In this document: piece by piece, positions 1 through 12,131 of the stretch
Numbering within the stretch: the first letter of the stretch is position 1
Layout: the number at the start of each line of letters is the position of its first letter
Assembly (NCBI GenBank): GCA_025024175.1
Contig: QCXZ01000064.1
Coordinates: 39,577,325-39,641,324 of the forward strand
Length of the DNA stretch: 64,000 bases
Direction of reading: 5' to 3'
Source of the DNA: Rhyzopertha dominica
Lineage: Eukaryota > Arthropoda > Insecta > Coleoptera > Bostrichidae
The notes under the pieces: model-generated
Databases searched by the model: none
Seen by the model: only the letters and a program-made list of their open reading frames with translations
Told to the model about the DNA's origin: nothing
Position numbers and translations under genes: made by a program

Positions 1-1962
1 CTAACTTAACGTTATCCTCGCCATGGCCTCAAATCTGTTTCAAAAGCTAGCTCCAGCTTGCCCAGAGCTAGCTCCAGCTAGCTCCACTAAAGAGAAAGCT
101 AGCTCCACCTTACTTAAGTAGTTATAAGCTCATCATTGCGGGGGGGGCTAACTTAACGTTATCCTCGCCATGGCCTCAAATCTGTTTCAAAAGCTAGCTC
201 CAGCTTGCCCAGAGCTAGCTCCAGCTTGCCCAGAGCTAGCTCCAGCTAGCTCCACTAAAGAGAAAGCTAGCTCCACCTTACTTGAGTAGTTATAAGCTCA
301 TCATTGCGGGGGGGGGGCTAACTTAACGTTATCCTGGCCATGTCCTCAAATCTGTTTCAAAAGCTAGCTCCAGCTTGCCCAGAGCTAGCTCCACTAAAGA
401 GAAAGCTAGCTCCACCTTACTTGAGTAGTTATAAGCTTATCATTGCGGGGGGGGCTAACTTAACGTTATCCTGGCCATGTCCTCAAATCTGTTTCAAAAG
501 CTAGCTCCAGCTTGCCCAGAGCTAGCTCCAGCTAGCTCCACTAAAGAGAAAGCTAGCTCCACCTTACTTGAGTAGTTATAAGCTCATCATTGCGGGGGGG
601 GGCTAACTTAACGTTATCCTCGCCATGGCCTCAAATCTGTTTCAAAAGCTAGCTCCAGCTTGCCCAGAGCTAGCTCCACTAAAGAGAAAGCTAGCTCCAC
701 CTTACTTGAGTAGTTATAAGCTCATCATTGCGGGGGGGGGGCTAACTTAACGTTATCCTCGCCATGGCCTCAAATCTGTTTCAAAAGCTAGCTCCAGCTT
801 GCCCAGAGCTAGCTCCAGCTAGCTCCACTAAAGAGAAAGCTAGCTCCACCTTACTTGAGTAGTTATAAGCTCATCATTGCGGGGGGGGGCTAACTTAACG
901 TTATCCTCGCCATGGCCTCAAATCTGTTTCAAAAGCTAGCTCCAGCTTGCCCAGAGCTAGCTCCAGCTAGCTCCACTAAAGAGAAAGCTAGCTTCACCTT
1001 ACTTGAGTAGTTATAAGCTCATCATTGCGGGGGGGGGCTAACTTAACGTTATCCTCGCCATGGCCTCAAATCTGTTTCAAAAGCTAGCTCCAGCTTGCCC
1101 AGAGCTAGCTCCAGCTAGCTCCACTAAAGAGAAAGCTAGCTCCACCTTACTTGAGTAGCTATAACCTCATCATTGCGGGGGGTGCTAACTTAACGTTATC
1201 CTCGCCATGGCCTCAAATTTGTTTTAAAACCTAGCTCCAGCTTGCCCAGAGCTAGCTCCAGCTAGTTCCACTAAAGAGAAAGCTAGCTCCACCTTACTTG
1301 AGTAGTTATATGCTCATCACTGCTGGGGGGCTAACTTAACGTTATCCTCGCCATGGCCTCAAATCTGTTTCAAAAGCTAGCTCCAGCTTGCCCAGAGCTA
1401 GCTCCAGCTAGCTCCACTAAAGAGAAAGCTAGCTCCACCTTACTTGAGTAGTTATAAGCTCAACATTTCTGGGAGTGCTAACTTAACATTATCCTCGCCA
1501 TGGCCTCAAATCTGTTTCAAAAGCTAGCTCCAGCTTGCCCGGAGCTAGCTCCAGCTAGCTCCACTAAAGAGAGAGCTAGCTCCACCTTACTTGAGTAGTT
1601 ATAAGCTCATCATTTCTGGGAGTACTATCTTAACGTTATCCTCGCCATGGCCTCAAATCTGTTTCAAAAGCTAGCACCAGCTTGTCCAGAGCTAGCTCCA
1701 GCTTGCCCAGAGCTAGCTCCAGCTTGCCCAGAGCTAGCTCCACTAAAGAGAAAGCTAGCTCTACCTTACTTGAGTAGTTATAAGCTCATCATTTCTGGGA
1801 GTGCTAACTTAACGTTATCCTCGCCATGGCCTCAAATGTGTTTCAAAAGCTAGCTCCAGCTTGCCCAGAGCTAGCTCCAGCTTGTCCAGAGCTAGCTCCA
1901 GCTAGCTCCACTATAGAGAAAGCTAGCTCCATCTTACTTGAGTAATTATAAGCTCATCATCT
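1..1962 (+). repeat. Left tandem-repeat array (~140-180 bp units)
   Basis: About 13 units, each starting with a G-run then CTAACTTAACGTTATCCT, followed by CCATGGCCTCAAATCTG, one to three 21-bp subrepeats (GCTCCAGCTTGCCCAGAGCTA type), and ending with TTATAAGCTCATCATT. Units differ mainly in subrepeat number and in the junction. Outer units (1 to ~1170) have long pure G-runs. Inner units (~1314-1962) carry older-looking junctions such as TTTCTGGGAGTGCT. The array is cut by the window start. The same unit returns inverted at 2875-4284. It is a satellite-like array, probably the terminal arm of a Foldback-like element. Confidence 0.95.
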
Positions 1963-2874
1963 TACAAATTATTTGTGAAACATTTAAGAAACTTTCATAT
2001 CCTCTATTGTTATGCAACAACTATGTACAATACTAATAGCTTACAAATTATGATTTATAGCTTACAAATTATGACAATTAATTTTCTGATTGCTTAAAAA
2101 ATGATTCAGATTGAACGAATCTGGGAAAGTCAATGCCTGGACCTTTTGAATATAGGTAATTCCATTTTGGTAACATCTCGGGAATTTAATTTTTATTGTT
2201 TTACTTCTTTATAAATAATATGATTGTTTTCATACAATCTATAAAGAAACTCAAATTCGATAAACGTTATTTGTACAAGGGTTTTTCGTTACCGAACAAC
2301 TGTAAAGATTGCGCCATGCTTAAAACTCTGCACTTGTATGTATACAGGATAGCTGATGTTACNAAAGTATTGCGTTCATTATTTTAGTTACTACATTGAA
2401 TTAAGTTTTGACTTTTGATTTCATAACGTGAATGCTATGATTAAAGCATTAAGTATTAAATTTTATGTCTGTTAAACCTACCAATCGTATCTAAGCCCCT
2501 ATCGTTTTTCTGCGATTCGGATACCTGGAACACGCCCCCCTGACTTTAACCGTTTCCGGTACAACTATTTCAACTAAGCTAAATGCTATGTACACAGTCA
2601 ATTAAACACTTCGTTCATCAGAATTGTATTTTAACTCAACACAACTTAATTACAACTCATAATAATGTGATATTTTTGGCGTATTGCCACTACGCTGTTT
2701 CAATAACACTAAAAATATATTTTTGTTCTACCATTTACTCATGTTTGTCCGTTACTTTGGAAATTGCAAATGTAGATGATCTGCAGGCCTATAAAAATTA
2801 TTACTATTATTATAATATGATATAAAGCTGAGACCTACCACACGGATTTAGCTTCTCATATCGACACGACAAAA
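1963..2874. other. AT-rich spacer between the inverted arrays
   Basis: About 0.9 kb of unique AT-rich DNA separates the two oppositely oriented arrays. The open frames here (for example 2196-2387 and 2583-2825) show no recognisable domain, so no transposase is visible. A direct repeat TTACAAATTATGA-type word occurs twice near 2040-2075. If the flanking arrays are Foldback arms, this is the non-autonomous centre. Confidence 0.7.
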
Positions 2875-4284
2875 TTGTGGGGCTAACTGTCATAATATTT
2901 TTTCTGAACGTAGCTGAATGTAGCTAGCTTTTTAAGAACGGAGCTAACTGAAGACAGCCCCAAATGATGTGGAGCTATTTTTTCAGATCGACCGATCAAA
3001 ATGGCGGAGCTAAATCTTCTTTTCCTGAAAATTATGGAAATTGGGATGGAGCTAACATTGTCTAGAGCGGAGCTAGCTAGAGCTAGCCCTGGGCTACCTG
3101 GAGCTAGGTTTTGAAACAGTGGCGAGGATAGCGTTAAGTTAGCACCCTCCTAAGTGATGAGCTTATACTACTCAAGTGAGGTGGAGCTGGCTTTCTCTAT
3201 AGTGGAGCTAGGTTTTAAAACAGATTTGAAACAGTGGCGAGGATAGCGTTAAGTGAGCACCCCCCGAAATGATGAGCTTATAATTACTTAAGTAAGATGG
3301 AGCTAGCTTTCTCTATAGTGGAGCTAGCTGGAGCTAGCTCTGGGCAAGCAGGAGCTAGGTTTTGAAACTGATTTGACACAGTGACGAGGATGGCGTTAAG
3401 TTAGCACCCCCGAAATGATGAGGTTATAACTATTCAAGTAAGGTGGAGCTAGCTTTCTCTTTAGTGGAGCTAGCTGGAGCTAGCTCTGGGCAAGCTGGAG
3501 CTAGCTTTTGAAACACATTTGAGGCCATGGCGAGGATAACGTTAAGTTAGCACTCCCAGAAATGATGAGCTTATAACTACTCAAGTAAGGTGGAGCTAGC
3601 TTTCTCTTAAGCGGAGCTAGCTGGAGCTAGCTCTGGGCAAGCTGGAGCTAGGTTTTGAAACAGATTTGAGGCCATGGCGAGGATAACGTTAAGTTAGCAC
3701 CCCCAGCAATGATGAGCTTATAACTACTCAAGTAAGGTGGAGCTAGCTTTCTCTTTAGTGGAGCTAGCTGGAGCTAGCTCTGGGCAAGCTGGAGCTAGCT
3801 TTTGAAACAGATTTGAGGCCATGGCGAGGATAACGTTAAGTTAGCCCCCCCCCCCGCAATGATGAGCTTATAACTACTCACGTAAGGTGGAGCTAGCTTT
3901 CTCTTTAGTGGAGCTAGCTGGAGCTAGCTCTGGGCAAGCTGGAGCTAGCTTTTGAAACAGATTTGAGGCCATGGCGAGGATAACGTTAAGTTAGCCCCCC
4001 CCGCAATGATGAGCTTATAACTATTCAAGTAAGGTGGAGCTAGCTTTCTCTTTAGTGGAGCTAGCTGGAGCTAGCTCTGGGCAAGCTGGAGCTAGCTTTT
4101 GAAACAGATTTGAGGACATGGCGGGGATAACGTTAAGTTAGCCCCCCCCGCAATGATGAGCTTATAACTACTCAAGTAAGGTGGAGCTAGCTTTCTCTTT
4201 AGTGGAGCTAGCTGGAGCTAGCTCAGGGCAATCTGGAGCAATGTTTTCAAAAAAATTGCTCAACATGGCGGAGCTAACTTAACG
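2875..4284 (-). repeat. Right tandem-repeat array, inverted copy of the left array
   Basis: About eight units that are the reverse complement of the 1-1962 repeat, recognised by GGTGGAGCTAGCTTTCTC, GGGCAAGCTGGAGCTAGC, CCATGGCGAGGATAACG and GTTAGCCCCC words. Units nearest the spacer (2875-3400) are the most diverged and the outer units (3840-4230) are the most uniform. Junction variants appear in mirrored order relative to the left array. The outer end (4230-4284) is aberrant: it holds a GAGCAAT/ATTGCTC hairpin and ends in a CTAACTTAACGG word in the left-array orientation. Confidence 0.95.
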
Positions 4285-4559
4285 GACCCCATTTCAAGAT
4301 AGGCATTAAAATGCATTGACATACAAAAACATAGTATGGTTCATACCCTTGAGGGTATCCGGCTTAGAACCCCCCCCCCCAAGGCTGTTTCATGAGGTTA
4401 ATTTATTACTAACTTAATCTTTTTTATATGCCGTATTCCCCCTCTCCCACTCATTGGCATATAGTAATCGTCCAAGGCAAAATTAATGGGTACGCCACTG
4501 TTCCAAACAGCTTCTTTTTGTGTTCAAAGTTCATAGTTTCCCTATTTATACTACCATAA

Positions 4560-5100
4560 ATAATTTATACCAAGCAAGCAGGTTTCTGGTAAGTAATTGC
4601 TCTATCTCAAGCACGAGAAAGCTTATTTTTGGCCCGCACTCGCGGTTCGGATAATCCCCGCGCCAGCATGCGGCGGCAGCAGCTTATCTAGGAAGTGCAA
4701 TTTCAGAATTACGCCTAAACGACACAGATCAGGAAATATGAATTGTTCCGGCGTAATATATGCGGTACCTTGAAGGCAGATTAACAAGCGTGAGCCACCA
4801 GAAATGAGAAATTACATGGCGGCGGATCCGCATAAGGGAGTGATCGGTGCGGCTGATAAAGTTTATGGGGATGCGTATTTCATACTCGCAGTTTCATAAT
4901 CCGAGCTTTTCACAATGTGTGCCTCTCGGCGGAATGGAAATTACAACGTCTAATGATCGTATTAATATGTCCAGGGCCCCTATACAAACAGATAACGAGG
5001 GTGGGGAAGATTCTGAAATCTAGAGGGTGACATCGAGCAAAAGGGGCTTACTTACGTGTTACTATACGAGGGAATGGAAATTACATGCAAAAATTATGAG
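4560..5100. other. GC-richer non-coding island, regulatory-like
   Basis: This stretch stands out from its AT-rich surroundings and has no open frame with a recognisable product. It holds repeated GGAATGGAAATTACA words (near 4931 and 5069), a related GAGAAATTACATGG near 4807, and homeodomain-type AATTA cores. It looks like conserved cis-regulatory DNA, but conservation cannot be checked from one sequence. Confidence 0.3.
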
Positions 5101-5343
5101 CAACCTGCTTTACCTGTGGCAATAATGGAGGAGTTTAAGGTGTCTGTGTGTTATGGGCTAGAACGCAAACTTGGATCTCATTAATATTAATAATAATTTC
5201 AATGCAAAAACTTATAAAGATATTTCATACGCGATGATGGTACGGGTTGGCTATTCTAGATTGAGCCCTGGGTTTTAGTTGCGCAGTGGACACTAATTTT
5301 ACCTCAGTCTCGTCTAGCTTCTCAAGGGAAAACATTGTACATT

Positions 5344-5635
5344 CCGAAAAAAAGTTTTTGGCGTTGTGTTGTGTTTGTAGTATATTTTGAAAACTGTTTT
5401 TGTAGTTGCTNTTCTAGTGCTTTTTTAAGATAGTTTCGTGTGCAGTTGTTTTTAAAAGGTTGTTTAGATAATCTCGCGTGTAGTGATTTTTAAGATAGTT
5501 TGTGTAAATAGTAGTGTTTGTAGTGTTTTTAAGATTATACAGTTCCATCTGTAGTTTTTTTGGATAGTTGATATTAGCCTAGTTTCTGTATATATTATAT
5601 ATGGTGTGTATAGTTAGTTTCACTTGCAGTTTAGT
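5344..5635 (+). repeat. T-rich leader with three degenerate repeats
   Basis: Directly upstream of the transposase-like ATG at 5636 is a T-rich leader in which a TAGTG..TTTTTAAGATAGTTT word recurs near 5415, 5481 and 5521 with decay. It is probably the 5' non-coding part of the IS630/Tc1-like element. No clear terminal inverted repeat was found. Confidence 0.5.
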
Positions 5636-7150
5636 ATGACGCCTTTCCAAAGTAAAGTGAAAAACATAGTTTTAAGTAGCCAAAGCCGCGAAATTATTAA
5701 TTCTGTGATAACTTTTATGCAACAAGAAGCCAACAACGGTGCTCCAGTAATACCTGTTTCTAAGGCCTGTCAGCTATGAATAACTCGAATTTCCTAATTG
5801 TTTTGTTCTTAGACTATCCCTAATACGTACAAATTTGTAAGTTTTGATTCAATATGCAATATTTAACTCGTAGATACTTTCATTTTAACGGTTCCGTAAG
5901 TTTGTCCATGGTATTGACAACTATATGAATAAATAAATAAAAAATAGAGAAATTAGGCTAGCGTAAAATATTGTTGGAAGCTACTTCGAATAAATAAGTT
6001 TAACATGTTATGTTATAAATATTTTGAGTAATTTTAGGTACACGAGTGTGTTGCAGCAGCAACTGGAGAACAACAGCAAATTTTCATGTTATAAACAAAC
6101 AGGTAAATAATATAATCCTTTTATCGGGCTTGTTCACACGTACAAATATTATCAAAATATCCAGGTCAAGTGCATAGAAAATTTTGCCAAGGCTACCGGG
6201 GCTGCAAGGAATCTTTAAGAAAGGAGATTCAGAAAATTGGGTTTTGGCGGAAATTTGAAAATAATCGAGAATTGCTTATGGAAATACAACACGACATTCG
6301 TCATCTACGTCTACAATTTTGAAAATGAAAGAATATCGCAAACAAAATCGACCAATTATTTATATGGACGGAACATATATTCTTACATTTTACACCCAAG
6401 AAAAAGGCTGGAGTGATAACACAAACGAAGGTATTCGAAAACCTGTGGCAAAAAGGCTTCGCACAATTATTATTAATGCCGGTGGTGAAGCAGGATTTGT
6501 GCCTGGAGCATACGCTCGATGGAAGTCGGATTCAAATTATGGAGATTACCACCATGAAATGAATTTTGAAAATTTTGAAAAGTGGGTAAAAATCAATTAT
6601 TGCCTAATTTACCACCAAGGAGCGTTATTGTACTAGACAACGCTCCTTGCCACAACAAGCAACATATTAAAAAGCCCCAACTCGGGGTCAACTAAAGACG
6701 AAATGAAAAGGTGGTTAAGCAAAAAAAGGGTTTTCTTTCGGCGACAACATGTCAAAAACGGAGCTGTGCGCCATTATCAAGACTCACAAACTTCAGTTTG
6801 TTATTTACAAAATTGACAGATTACTTGTCGAAAATAATATAGATGTTATTCGCTTGCCACCATACCATCCAGATTTAAATCCAATCGAAATGGTATGGGC
6901 TAAAATGAAACTATATTTTGCAAAGCGAAATACCACTTTTAAAATCAAAGATGTTTAAAACCTTTGCGACAATTGGAAAAAACTGTGTGATCACGTCATG
7001 AATGTTGAGCGCGACTTTATTTCCAAAGAACCGTCGATCGATTTAGTTGTTGACGAATTGATAATCAACATTGGAGCGAATGAAGACGACAGTAACGACG
7101 AAGTGTATTTCTCCAATGATGAGGAACAAGAAGAATTAGATTTTAATTAA
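5636..7150 (+). pseudogene. IS630/Tc1-type DDE transposase, broken
   Basis: An ATG at 5636 opens a frame beginning MTPFQSKVKNIVLSSQSR that breaks near 5778. A helix-turn-helix-like piece (VHECVAAATG) follows an AG at 6037, possibly after an intron. The DDE core is split across frames. The first Asp is in YMDGTYI (codon 6367), the second in VLDNAPCH (codon 6636, after a frameshift near 6600), and the Glu in PDLNPIEMVWAKMK (codon 6887). The spacing from second Asp to Glu is about 83 codons, far longer than the 34 of classical mariner/Tc1, as in a divergent DDE_3-type family. An acidic tail (NDEEQEELDFN) ends at 7150. Frameshifts and stops make this a dead copy. Family assignment is by motif recognition, and the exon structure is uncertain. 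Confidence 0.75.
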
Positions 7151-7167
7151 ATTAAAAGGGCATTTAA

Positions 7168-7354
7168 TCAATCAATGATGAGCTCACTGACAATGTAGAA
7201 CCAGCGATATCAAAATCTTACACAATTTATAAAATGTTATTATTTTTTAAATAAATCAATATAATTACGTGTTAGGTATTTTTTATTATTTATTGGTCAA
7301 TCAACGATGAGTCCATTGATGATGTATAAATATTAATATCAAACACTTACATAA
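7168..7354 (+). repeat. 58-bp direct repeat, two copies 129 bp apart
   Basis: Copies at 7168-7225 and 7297-7354 share TCAATCAA.GATGAG..CA.TGA..ATGTA and ATATCAAA.(A)CTTACA words. They lie just after the transposase-like stop codon, so they are probably the 3' non-coding part of that element. Confidence 0.7.
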
Positions 7355-7359
7355 GACAA

Positions 7360-8770
7360 ACAACAAAATATAAAAAAAATATGACAACTCAAAAACCAAC
7401 TCAATTTGTGTACATTTTAACAACCTACAATTTAAATTTATCTCTTTATATTACCTGCTATTTNGAAGGTGTCTAAATTCATAATTATTGGTACTCATTA
7501 TCCCCAAATTCCACTTCAGGTAAGTACTGTTAATAATAACTACTTTCTTGGAAATGAGTAATAAAGATGCATCTAAAGGAGCCGACTATAGCTGTTAGAC
7601 AGGTAAACTTTCTCTCCAGATTGTACCTTTTTGGCGAAAAGCCCGTCTAAGGATCGTGCATCTTTCTCAAGCAGCAGTAGATCTGCTTCCCCTTCTGCGC
7701 ATTTCGCGGCTCAAGCAAGGTTAGCCAAACTGTACAGTAATTGTGCTAATACAAATGACGGCTTTATTTGAGCTGGACCAACTAAACATATTTCCGAAAC
7801 CTTTAATTTAAACGCATATATATCTTAATAAATCCGATATAAACAGTTAGTAGATTGTTCGAAACACTTATCTCAGACTAGAATGCAGTGTGGCAACCGG
7901 ATCTGTAACAGCTGGGCGTCTGTGAAGCGAACGCAGTTGTTTTGTAAAAGTTTAGGAATATTTTATTTGTTCAAATAATATTATTACCTACCTATAAACA
8001 TTTGCCATCTCACTTCTCTTGTTTGGTTAAGAAGCGCACGCGAGTTTATTTGTATATTTTATTGTAACAAAACGCGCGAGATTTTTCAGATTCGTTGTTG
8101 CCGGTTTAACCCAAGCCGATAGTATCTTTGGCAAAATGTTTAACTATTATAATATTCAGTTGTAATTTAGTTGGTAAATTAAAATAGAAGTAACAAACAC
8201 GTGTAAGTGCTATTTGTGATTACTTCATGTGCAACACTATTGCTTTTACAAAGTTAAACTTGGCAACATCAATTTTTTGTTCGAATTCCTTTCTCTGTTA
8301 CAGATCTATTTGCCATTCGGTACCTTTATACTGATATCTTATGCTGCAGCACATATTGTTTTCTCTCTCGTCTTCTTAGGTAGTACACGCATCAATCAAC
8401 AGCGTAATTTTGCAAAAAAGTTGTCTATTGTTAAAACTCTAACTGTTAACTTCTAAAAGGATGTATAGGCGATTTTCGTGTCGTTTGTTAACTTTGCTAA
8501 TTGGTTGTAGATTTATTTAGTTAACAAATAAGGTGCATTTAAGTACAATTATTGCTGTTTAATAAGTAAATTTCAGTATAGTTAAGGGAGATCTACCTTG
8601 CAAACGAAACTCGACTCTGCACTAGAACAAATAATTTTTAACTATGTATGAAATAAAAATAAAAAAAAGTCAGCACTATCTTTAATTTTCAGTTTAGCTA
8701 GTCCGTAACTATTATTGGCATCTCTTAGCCTAATGTCTACGACCGGCTTGAAGAGAGAATTTTGAGGCAA
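7360..8770. other. AT-rich stretch without recognised gene
   Basis: No open frame with a recognisable domain; the frame at 8229-8456 is hydrophobic but matches nothing known to me. An AAAAAAAGTCAGCACTAT word at about 8655 recurs near 15788. Confidence 0.5.
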
Positions 8771-8835
8771 GGCTACTGTAGCCGAGCGCTTGGAATAAGC
8801 TGCAAGGTTGCTATTTTTGGGTTCAAATTGCATGA
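8771..8835 (+). repeat. Possible tRNA-derived SINE head
   Basis: An A-box-like TAGCCGAGCGC (8779-8789) is followed 40 bases later by a B-box-like GGGTTCAAATTGC (8819-8831), the internal pol III promoter layout of a Leu/Ser-type tRNA. No cloverleaf, A-rich tail or target duplication was established, so this may be a decayed SINE head or chance. Confidence 0.3.
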
Positions 8836-9098
8836 AAACTGTTAAAAATTGTGTCATAGAAATAGAATATGTTTCTAAATCAGTCATTGCTTCTGCACGA
8901 TGCCCAATTAAAAATTAATTGAAGAAACATTTATAAGTTGTTAGTAAAAGTGAGTGCATTTTAAAGAGTTTCCAGTTTTTTATTAAGAGGGGCGTTTACC
9001 TAGAGGGAAACGGGTCATTTTAAGCACCTGCCGTTTTACATTTTACCGAGTTATTCGAAACTTTTTCGAAGTGAAATTTCGACATGGCCATGTCAAAA

Positions 9099-9257
9099 GA
9101 TGTAGCTACAACGTAGAGTTCGATTTTTTCTGAATTTGGTAGGGTAATGTAAATATTTGTTGTTATATTTTGCTTAAAAATGCGTATTTTTGGCGAGCTA
9201 TTTCTCAAAAACTAAGGCACATAAACGAAAAACTCGAACTCCACGTTGTAGCTACAT
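9099..9257. repeat. Inverted repeat, ~31-bp arms
   Basis: Arms at 9099-9130 and 9227-9257 pair almost perfectly around the core TGTAGCTACAACGT(A/G)GAGTTCGA, with a ~96-bp loop. This is MITE-like or hairpin DNA. An open frame on the minus strand (9212-9511, 99 codons) overlaps it and is not recognised. Confidence 0.75.
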
Positions 9258-9259
9258 AT

Positions 9260-10730
9260 TTCATTGTACACTACCAAAAACATGAGCACGATAAATGAGT
9301 AAAAATATTCAAAAAATCTAAAACCGCAAACCCTTTCGCACAAGTCCGTCACGAGAGCGAAATGCGAATGCCCATCCCCACCAGGTACGTCGCGTGGTAT
9401 CCAGTGAACAGTCAAGCTAAGATACAAACCTGTCGGGAATGATCGAGCGATATACGATCTATTCCGATATGACTGAATTTCTAAGATTGTATGTCTAAAT
9501 ACACGTGACATACTGTTAAAAGCTCTTTCACATTAATTTACTGCCTGCCGAAGCAATGGGGAGGCGGAAGGAAAATAATTATAAAAGTTCCTCCAGAAAT
9601 CATAATCGACATGCAATTAGAATGAAATATTCATATTTACAGAAATAAATGGGTTATTCCATGTTTTGAATAACCTGGTATAATATCATAGTAAGTTACT
9701 AATATCATGCTTACTTTTTTATGCACACATTACAGTCAGCAATTTTCCGAATAGTAGTTTAGCCCGTCTGTTGCTCGTACATACGATCTTTGCGTGATTT
9801 CAACCTATCGGCTACCCTCTTACGTCCCATGTCCCGCTGGTAATATGGGTTGCATAGTTTACATTTCTGCCCGATCGCTCTTAAGCATCTGGGCAATTTC
9901 AGTGGATTATGGCATTGTAAGGAACTAATATAGTGCAATCTCTTTGCAAAACCATCTGGTTGAAGAAGATACTATGCTTTCTGAGGGCGTAATTTGTAAA
10001 CACAGATATGCAGCCATATTTTTAAGCATGCGCATTATATATTCATCAGTGAAACAAATACACATTCACTGATAATAGATTGCAGGGACAGATATGGGTA
10101 TGGAGGTTAATACTTATATGAAGATGAGTAATATTTAAGCTATTGAAAGCCACATACAGGTTAAATGCTCCAATTTGAATTGAAGTAGAAATAACGGCAG
10201 GTGTTTTATTATTAGTATTTGATAAATTAATGACAATCATTTCTAGACTTGGAAATATCATTGGAAGATAACTGCTCTGGTGTGGTCATATTTTCACATG
10301 ACAAATCTGTCGCGATTGTCGGCTACCGATAACTGGTAAATATTTCGCCTTTTCAATTAATTGCATTCTGCTGAGCAAAATAAAGTACTCAATTATTACA
10401 TTTCGCTGGAAAGATATTTAATTCTACTTTCTTAATAGCTCTACTGTCATAAAGTCTGCCTTACTATCTTCTAATTACAGCTGTATTCCAGAATATTGAT
10501 GTCTTATTTTATTTGTTTTAATTTTACGCTTGTTAGTCCTAATTCTAATCTATTTTCAATTTATTGTTATTTCTAATCCGCTATCCTAAATAAATAAATA
10601 TGGTAATGGCTGAATAACGCAGTAAGTGTAACCATATTATACCAAATCATTTCAAGTTAATTCAAGAGTCAAATTATACAGCACAATAATATGTGACTTA
10701 TTATTTTATTTAACAGACAATTATAATTCA
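9260..10730. other. AT-rich stretch without recognised gene
   Basis: Apart from the unrecognised minus-strand frame ending the previous hairpin, nothing supportable is seen. Confidence 0.5.
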
Positions 10731-10734
10731 CCAA

Positions 10735-11135
10735 CAAGCAAAGCTTCCGCAAATGAACCGGTTTCGCTGTTTGCGGAGTTTTTCATCACCGTCCATAAAC
10801 AAAGGCGCCAATTGAGGGAAGTGATTCGTCTTCCTACTACAAGCAACCCCGTTATTTATAAAGTAAACAGAGGTCCACTGTCCGTCCAAATTGACCAATT
10901 ACATCTGTATATCACGTACAAGCTAAGAGCACCAATTTAGCTGCTCGAGGGTGAAACCCCAAGCGTCCGGGATTTTGTTTCGGAATTGCTTCGTTTAAAT
11001 AAATAATTACCTAATTCGGCTAATGAGCAATTAAGTATTAACTCCAACGCACCGAGGGATTTATTCGGGCAACTTCCATTGCTCTCTTCGTCTGATTTCC
11101 AGAGTATCGTGTGTCATGATAGCTGCAATTACGCA
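10735..11135. other. Non-coding island with homeodomain-type words
   Basis: GC-richer non-coding DNA with CTAATTCGGCTAATGAG and CAATTAAGTATTAACT words and no credible frame. It resembles conserved enhancer DNA of insect developmental loci; the claim rests on composition and motifs only. Confidence 0.25.
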
Positions 11136-12131
11136 ACTTGAGGTAAGTGAGAAACAGCATTCTAAGTATGGAAGTATTCCTGACATGGTAACCCTGGATT
11201 GGTTGATTGCAGTTAAGCTACTTTTGAGCTACCAGCTAGCGATTTACGTACAGTAAGTTAAGTTGCAGCTAAAAAACTGATAACTTACTTTAATAAACAT
11301 TTATTCTACACATATTGAAGCCATTACATATTACAAAATTAAATGTTGGTGACTCTCTGACACTAACCACATTTAAATGAATTTTTGTTCAACAGTATAC
11401 CGTTGTCATTATATCCAGGTTACATTTTTCTTATGCAAGGTTTATTTTACACAGTTCAATAGTTAAACTGTGATATTCTTATCCTAAACCTTATTTATTC
11501 AATAAAACCCGTTACAAGCCACTAGCGCACTAAGTTTCCATAGTACCTATATATTGACGTTCAAGCTTTTATGGCCGAAAATGAACAATGCATGGGAGTG
11601 CAACACTAACAAAGATTTATAAAATGATTTTTGTTTGTTTGTAAGTATTGTATTTCAAACAGGTTTGGAAACACAAGGATAGCATTCTTCATTTACAGTG
11701 ATCGAATACATTAAATATTTGGTGAACAACCACGTGCTAAAGACTGTTGGACCTGAGGGATAGAAACTTGAAAAGCTCTAAATGATGTCGCATTTGTATT
11801 TGTTGTCTGTTCTTCTATATATTAACACCTTTTTTTGAATTTTGTAGAAAAGTTCTAAATCCATCCACGACTTTTTATTACTCTTTAAGGTCTTAACCTT
11901 AAGGGCAAGTTGCCTACAGAATAACAGCCTTAAAACTCTTGATGAGGGTTCAGGAAATTGACATGCAAAATCTTCCGTTGTATAAACTGCATAACCACTT
12001 GGAGGTAGCGGTTCCAGTTTATGGTTGGGGGAGAAACAAGTCAAATTGTTTTATGTAAACTAACCACTATTTATGCAAACATTAAATTTTTATGCTGTAC
12101 GCACTTTATTCAAAAACTCCAGATAACGTTA
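11136..12131. other. AT-rich stretch without recognised gene
   Basis: One minus-strand frame (11778-12044, 88 codons) lies just downstream of the carboxypeptidase remnant but does not resemble that family. Confidence 0.45.

Noticed and set aside
1647..1853. Open frame with LAPACPE repeats
   Set aside because: It is a translation of the satellite subrepeats, not an independent gene.
4630..4680. tRNA-like CGCGGTTCGGATAATCCCCGCG
   Set aside because: It lacks a proper B-box and an A-box at the right distance, so no tRNA or SINE head is supported.
8229..8456. Hydrophobic 75-codon frame
   Set aside because: No domain, and composition is typical of chance frames in AT-rich DNA.
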